Positions 6,401-8,562 of a stretch of DNA of 8,562 bases are shown in pieces; positions within the stretch are counted from its first letter, which is position 1; every line of letters begins with the position of its first letter. The DNA is from Clostridia bacterium (GTDB lineage Bacteria; Bacillota; Clostridia; DUPQ01): the NCBI GenBank assembly GCA_030592355.1, contig JAUVJE010000104.1, positions 1 through 8,562 on the forward strand, given 5' to 3'. The translations under genes were made by a program, and so were the position numbers. The notes under the pieces were generated by a model. It was not told where the DNA came from. It ran no database searches and worked only from the letters and a program-made list of their open reading frames with translations.

Positions 6401-7527
6401 ATTATTTTCGAAAACTTAAGCTGCATTACCTTCAAGGAGGAAACTTTTTTATTATCCTGAGATTGTTGATTGACAATAAATTCGTTATTAATATAAAGAG
6501 CATTCCAACGGTTATTGTTCTGCTTCTTTCCAACTTAATTAGTATTCCTTTTCTGATTATGCAAAAGTTGTTTTTCTGGAAGAAAATCAATAACACTAAA
6601 ATTGAAAAGGATCCTATTTTCATTATCGGACACTGGAGAAGCGGCACTACATTTCTTGCCAACCTGATTACCAGGGATAAGCAATTCGGATTTTTTAACA
6701 TACTTCAGACTTACCACCCGTCTACATATATCTTACTAAAGCCTTTCCTTCATTTTTTTGGAAAGAAGGTAATTCCCAAGAAGAGACCAATGGATAATAT
6801 CAAAGTAGCATTGGATCTTCCACAGGAAGAAGATTATGCAGTGGCCAACAGATCCTTATACTCAATGGTTCACTTCATCGCATTTCCCAGGAATTTTGAT
6901 AAATACTATTATAAATTCGGGTTATTCATGGGCATAAGCAAAAGGCAGCTGAGAAGCTGGGAAAAAGTTTATATCAGCGAATTGAAAAAAGTTACATATT
7001 CAGCTAATGGAAAACAGCTTCTTATTAAGACACCCATAAATACAGGAAGGATAGGTGTGCTGATTAAGATGTTCCCCAATGCAAAATTTATCCATATCCA
7101 TAGGAATCCATATGAAGTATGCCTTTCCACCCAAAAGCTTTACGGTAATTTCTTCCCTATGTATGACCTTCAGTATATAGGGACTGATGAAGAACTTGAA
7201 ACAACACAGCTCGCTGTTTATGAAGCGTTGTATAAGAAATACTTTGATGAAAAAAACCTAATACCAAAAGATAATCTTATGGAAATTAAGTATGAAGAAT
7301 TTATAAGAGACCCATTAATTACAATCAGGCAAATTTATGCCCGGCTGAATATTGAGGGATATGAAAACAATTTGGAAAATTTCATGAAATATCTAAATGA
7401 GGAAAAAACATATAAACCGAATAAGTACAAAGTTAAAAAAGATAAACTGGAGAAAATCAGAGACAGGCTTGACTTTGCATTTAAAGGATTGGGTTATTCT
7501 AAAAATTTTCCAAAGGACCTGATGTAA
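6397..7527 (+). CDS. Membrane-anchored PAPS-dependent sulfotransferase (Sulfotransfer_3 type)
   Basis: Predicted to move the sulfuryl group of PAPS to a hydroxyl or amine of an unknown acceptor. In the 376 residues, the P-loop-like site that binds the 5'-phosphosulfate is GHWRSGTT (78-85), and the 3'-phosphate site is FIHIHRNPYEVCLST with R236 and S244 spaced by eight, as in characterised sulfotransferases. PQEEDYA between them is typical of this bacterial subfamily. Residues about 36-61 (IPTVIVLLLSNLISIPFLIM...) are hydrophobic and probably tether the enzyme to the membrane with the catalytic domain in the cytoplasm, where PAPS is. The start has AGAAGGA (6384-6390) 6 nt upstream and overlaps the small ORF by ATGA. 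Length is normal and no break is seen. The acceptor may be a glycan, a lipid or a product of the upstream enzyme; context does not decide. Confidence 0.9.
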   Translation: MNYFRKLKLHYLQGGNFFIILRLLIDNKFVINIKSIPTVIVLLLSNLISIPFLIMQKLFFWKKINNTKIEKDPIFIIGHWRSGTTFLANLITRDKQFGFFNILQTYHPSTYILLKPFLHFFGKKVIPKKRPMDNIKVALDLPQEEDYAVANRSLYSMVHFIAFPRNFDKYYYKFGLFMGISKRQLRSWEKVYISELKKVTYSANGKQLLIKTPINTGRIGVLIKMFPNAKFIHIHRNPYEVCLSTQKLYGNFFPMYDLQYIGTDEELETTQLAVYEALYKKYFDEKNLIPKDNLMEIKYEEFIRDPLITIRQIYARLNIEGYENNLENFMKYLNEEKTYKPNKYKVKKDKLEKIRDRLDFAFKGLGYSKNFPKDLM

Positions 7528-7543
7528 AAATCACTTCATTTTA

Positions 7544-7572
7544 TTGCCTGATGCTGTTTTCACAGATATAAT
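7544..7572 (+). promoter_or_regulatory. Promoter of the TupA-like gene
   Basis: TTGCCT (7544-7549, 4/6 match to the -35) and a perfect TATAAT (7567-7572) are separated by 17 bp. RNA would start near 7579, leaving a leader of about 29 nt that still contains the GGAGG site. The downstream gene can thus be expressed apart from the sulfotransferase. No terminator was seen between the two genes, so read-through is also possible. Confidence 0.55.
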
Positions 7573-7593
7573 CAAATAAGTAATTTCTTTTAT

Positions 7594-7598
7594 GGAGG
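7594..7598 (+). promoter_or_regulatory. Ribosome binding site supporting a GTG start
   Basis: A full GGAGG lies 9 nt before the GTG at 7608. No in-frame ATG occurs nearby: the next Met codon is residue 25, without a comparable site. The GTG start is therefore well supported. Confidence 0.85.
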
Positions 7599-7607
7599 CT
7601 ATTTTAA

Positions 7608-8477
7608 GTGAAATTAATAAAACTTTTGTACAGAAAGCCATTTGTGTATATCCTTCCTGATAAACTTCATCTTAAGTTAATGTATAGATTCAGGATGAAG
7701 CGCAGGCTGGATTTTTCAAATCTGAGAACATTCAATGAAAAAATGCAGTGGATAAAACTATATGACCGCAACCCGGTTTATAGTATGATGGCTGATAAAA
7801 TCGAGGCTAGGAAATATATTGAAAAGAAAATAGGGGCAGAATATCTGATACCATTGATTGGAACGTATGATAGTGCTGATGAAATTGATTTCAGTAAATT
7901 GCCCGGTCAATTCGCCATAAAATGCAACCATGATTCAAAAAGTGCATTCATATGCACCGACAAAAAGAACACGGACATTGAAGCCGTCAGAACCTCATTG
8001 AATAAAAAACTGGAAAGAAATTACCATTACTATTTCAGGGAATGGGCATACAAAAACATTAAGCGCAGAATCATATGCGAGAAATATATGATTGACAGGG
8101 AAACCAATGAACTGAGGGATTACAGGTTTTATTGTTTTAATGGAGAACCAAAACTCATCAGCGTCGATTTTGACAAGAGCACCGTTTATAAAAGAAATAG
8201 TTATACCGCAGACTGGGAATTTATCGATGTAAGGATTAAGCATCCCAATGCCCCGGACAGGAATATACAAAAACCTGATCAACTGGATAAACTGATTGAA
8301 TTATCCCGGGTTCTGGCTTTCGGCATCACTTTTCTGCGGGTGGATTTCTATCTGGTCGATGGTAAAATATATTCTGGAGAACTAACCTTTTACCCAGCGG
8401 GGGGGTATACGAAATATATACCGGATGAATTTGATCTGACAATGGGCAGCATGCTTGATTTGCCTGTCTCAAAATAA
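7608..8477 (+). CDS. TupA-like ATP-grasp protein
   Basis: A 289-residue protein of the ATPgrasp_TupA family, often labelled glycosyltransferase in databases. Members sit in capsule, teichuronopeptide and exopolysaccharide clusters and are expected to form amide bonds using ATP; direct biochemical proof is scarce. Visible family landmarks: FNEKMQWIKLYDRNP near the N-terminus; GQFAIKCNHDSKSAFIC around 100-115 (K105, H108), matching the usual IKCNHGSG-like nucleotide loop but with Asp-Ser-Lys in place of Gly-Ser-Gly; DYRFYCFNGEPKLISVDFD around 171-187; and RVDFYLVDGKIYSGELTFYP from R244, whose D246 and E258 are the likely metal ligands of the ATP-grasp fold. It is soluble with no signal peptide. 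It has its own promoter 80 nt after the sulfotransferase gene. Acceptor and donor are unknown. Confidence 0.88.
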   Translation: MKLIKLLYRKPFVYILPDKLHLKLMYRFRMKRRLDFSNLRTFNEKMQWIKLYDRNPVYSMMADKIEARKYIEKKIGAEYLIPLIGTYDSADEIDFSKLPGQFAIKCNHDSKSAFICTDKKNTDIEAVRTSLNKKLERNYHYYFREWAYKNIKRRIICEKYMIDRETNELRDYRFYCFNGEPKLISVDFDKSTVYKRNSYTADWEFIDVRIKHPNAPDRNIQKPDQLDKLIELSRVLAFGITFLRVDFYLVDGKIYSGELTFYPAGGYTKYIPDEFDLTMGSMLDLPVSK

Positions 8478-8499
8478 AATCAATAAAAATAAATACAGT

Positions 8500-8520
8500 C
8501 ATAATTGTGCCACATTTATG
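8500..8520. repeat. 21-bp near-perfect palindrome before the next gene
   Basis: CATAATTGTG and CACATTTATG flank a central C; nine of the ten opposing pairs match. With almost no loop and no T-run it is unlikely to be a terminator and looks more like a site for a dimeric regulator. Confidence 0.45.
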
Positions 8521-8546
8521 AACAATAATAGCATTATAAAATAAAT

Positions 8547-8552
8547 GGAGGA
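8547..8552 (+). promoter_or_regulatory. Ribosome binding site of a gene starting at the right edge
   Basis: GGAGGA is followed by CAGTAAGAAT and the window ends. If the next base is G, an ATG would begin at 8561 with about 8-9 nt spacing, the same geometry as the TupA-like gene. No codons of that gene are visible. Confidence 0.6.
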
Positions 8553-8562
8553 CAGTAAGAAT

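Noticed and set aside
8545..8562. ATG at 8545 with an open frame to the edge
   Set aside because: It overlaps the GGAGGA site itself and has no ribosome binding site of its own; the likely start is at the edge, about 8561.

Overview
The window looks like chromosomal DNA of a low-GC Gram-positive bacterium, most likely a member of the Clostridia. The evidence is AT-rich sequence, GGAGG-type ribosome binding sites with short spacers, sigma-A-like promoters, GTG as well as ATG starts, and a lipobox-bearing transporter receptor. No rRNA, tRNA, CRISPR array, insertion sequence or phage gene was seen.

Left edge (1-420, minus strand): the N-terminal part of a class I SAM-dependent methyltransferase runs off the window. 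It is read leftwards from a perfect consensus promoter (TTGACA, 17 bp, TATAAT).

Centre (about 500-6193, plus strand): three genes overlap end to start, by 8 and 14 nt. The first encodes an 866-residue stand-alone NRPS-like enzyme with the order adenylation, carrier protein, thioesterase (A-T-TE) and no condensation domain. The second encodes a fused DctQM-type TRAP transporter permease. The third encodes its TAXI-family substrate-binding lipoprotein. A hairpin with a T-rich tail closes this unit at about 6157-6193. The overlaps imply co-expression: the TRAP-TAXI system would import an organic acid (or another small solute), and the A-T-TE enzyme would activate a carboxylic acid and release it as an ester, condensation product or free acid. 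Neither substrate can be named from sequence. The thioesterase has Cys instead of Ser in its nucleophile elbow, and the adenylation domain looks more like acyl/oxalyl-CoA-ligase-type enzymes than like amino-acid-activating domains.

Right (6251-8562, plus strand): a 49-codon small ORF overlaps the start of a membrane-anchored PAPS-dependent sulfotransferase by ATGA. Then comes a promoter and a TupA-like ATP-grasp protein of the type found in surface-polymer clusters. At the very end a 21-bp palindrome and a strong Shine-Dalgarno sequence announce another gene starting at or just past the edge. Whether the right half serves the same pathway as the A-T-TE/TRAP operon or is part of a separate surface-glycan locus cannot be decided here. 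A sulfated or ligated final product is possible but is inference.
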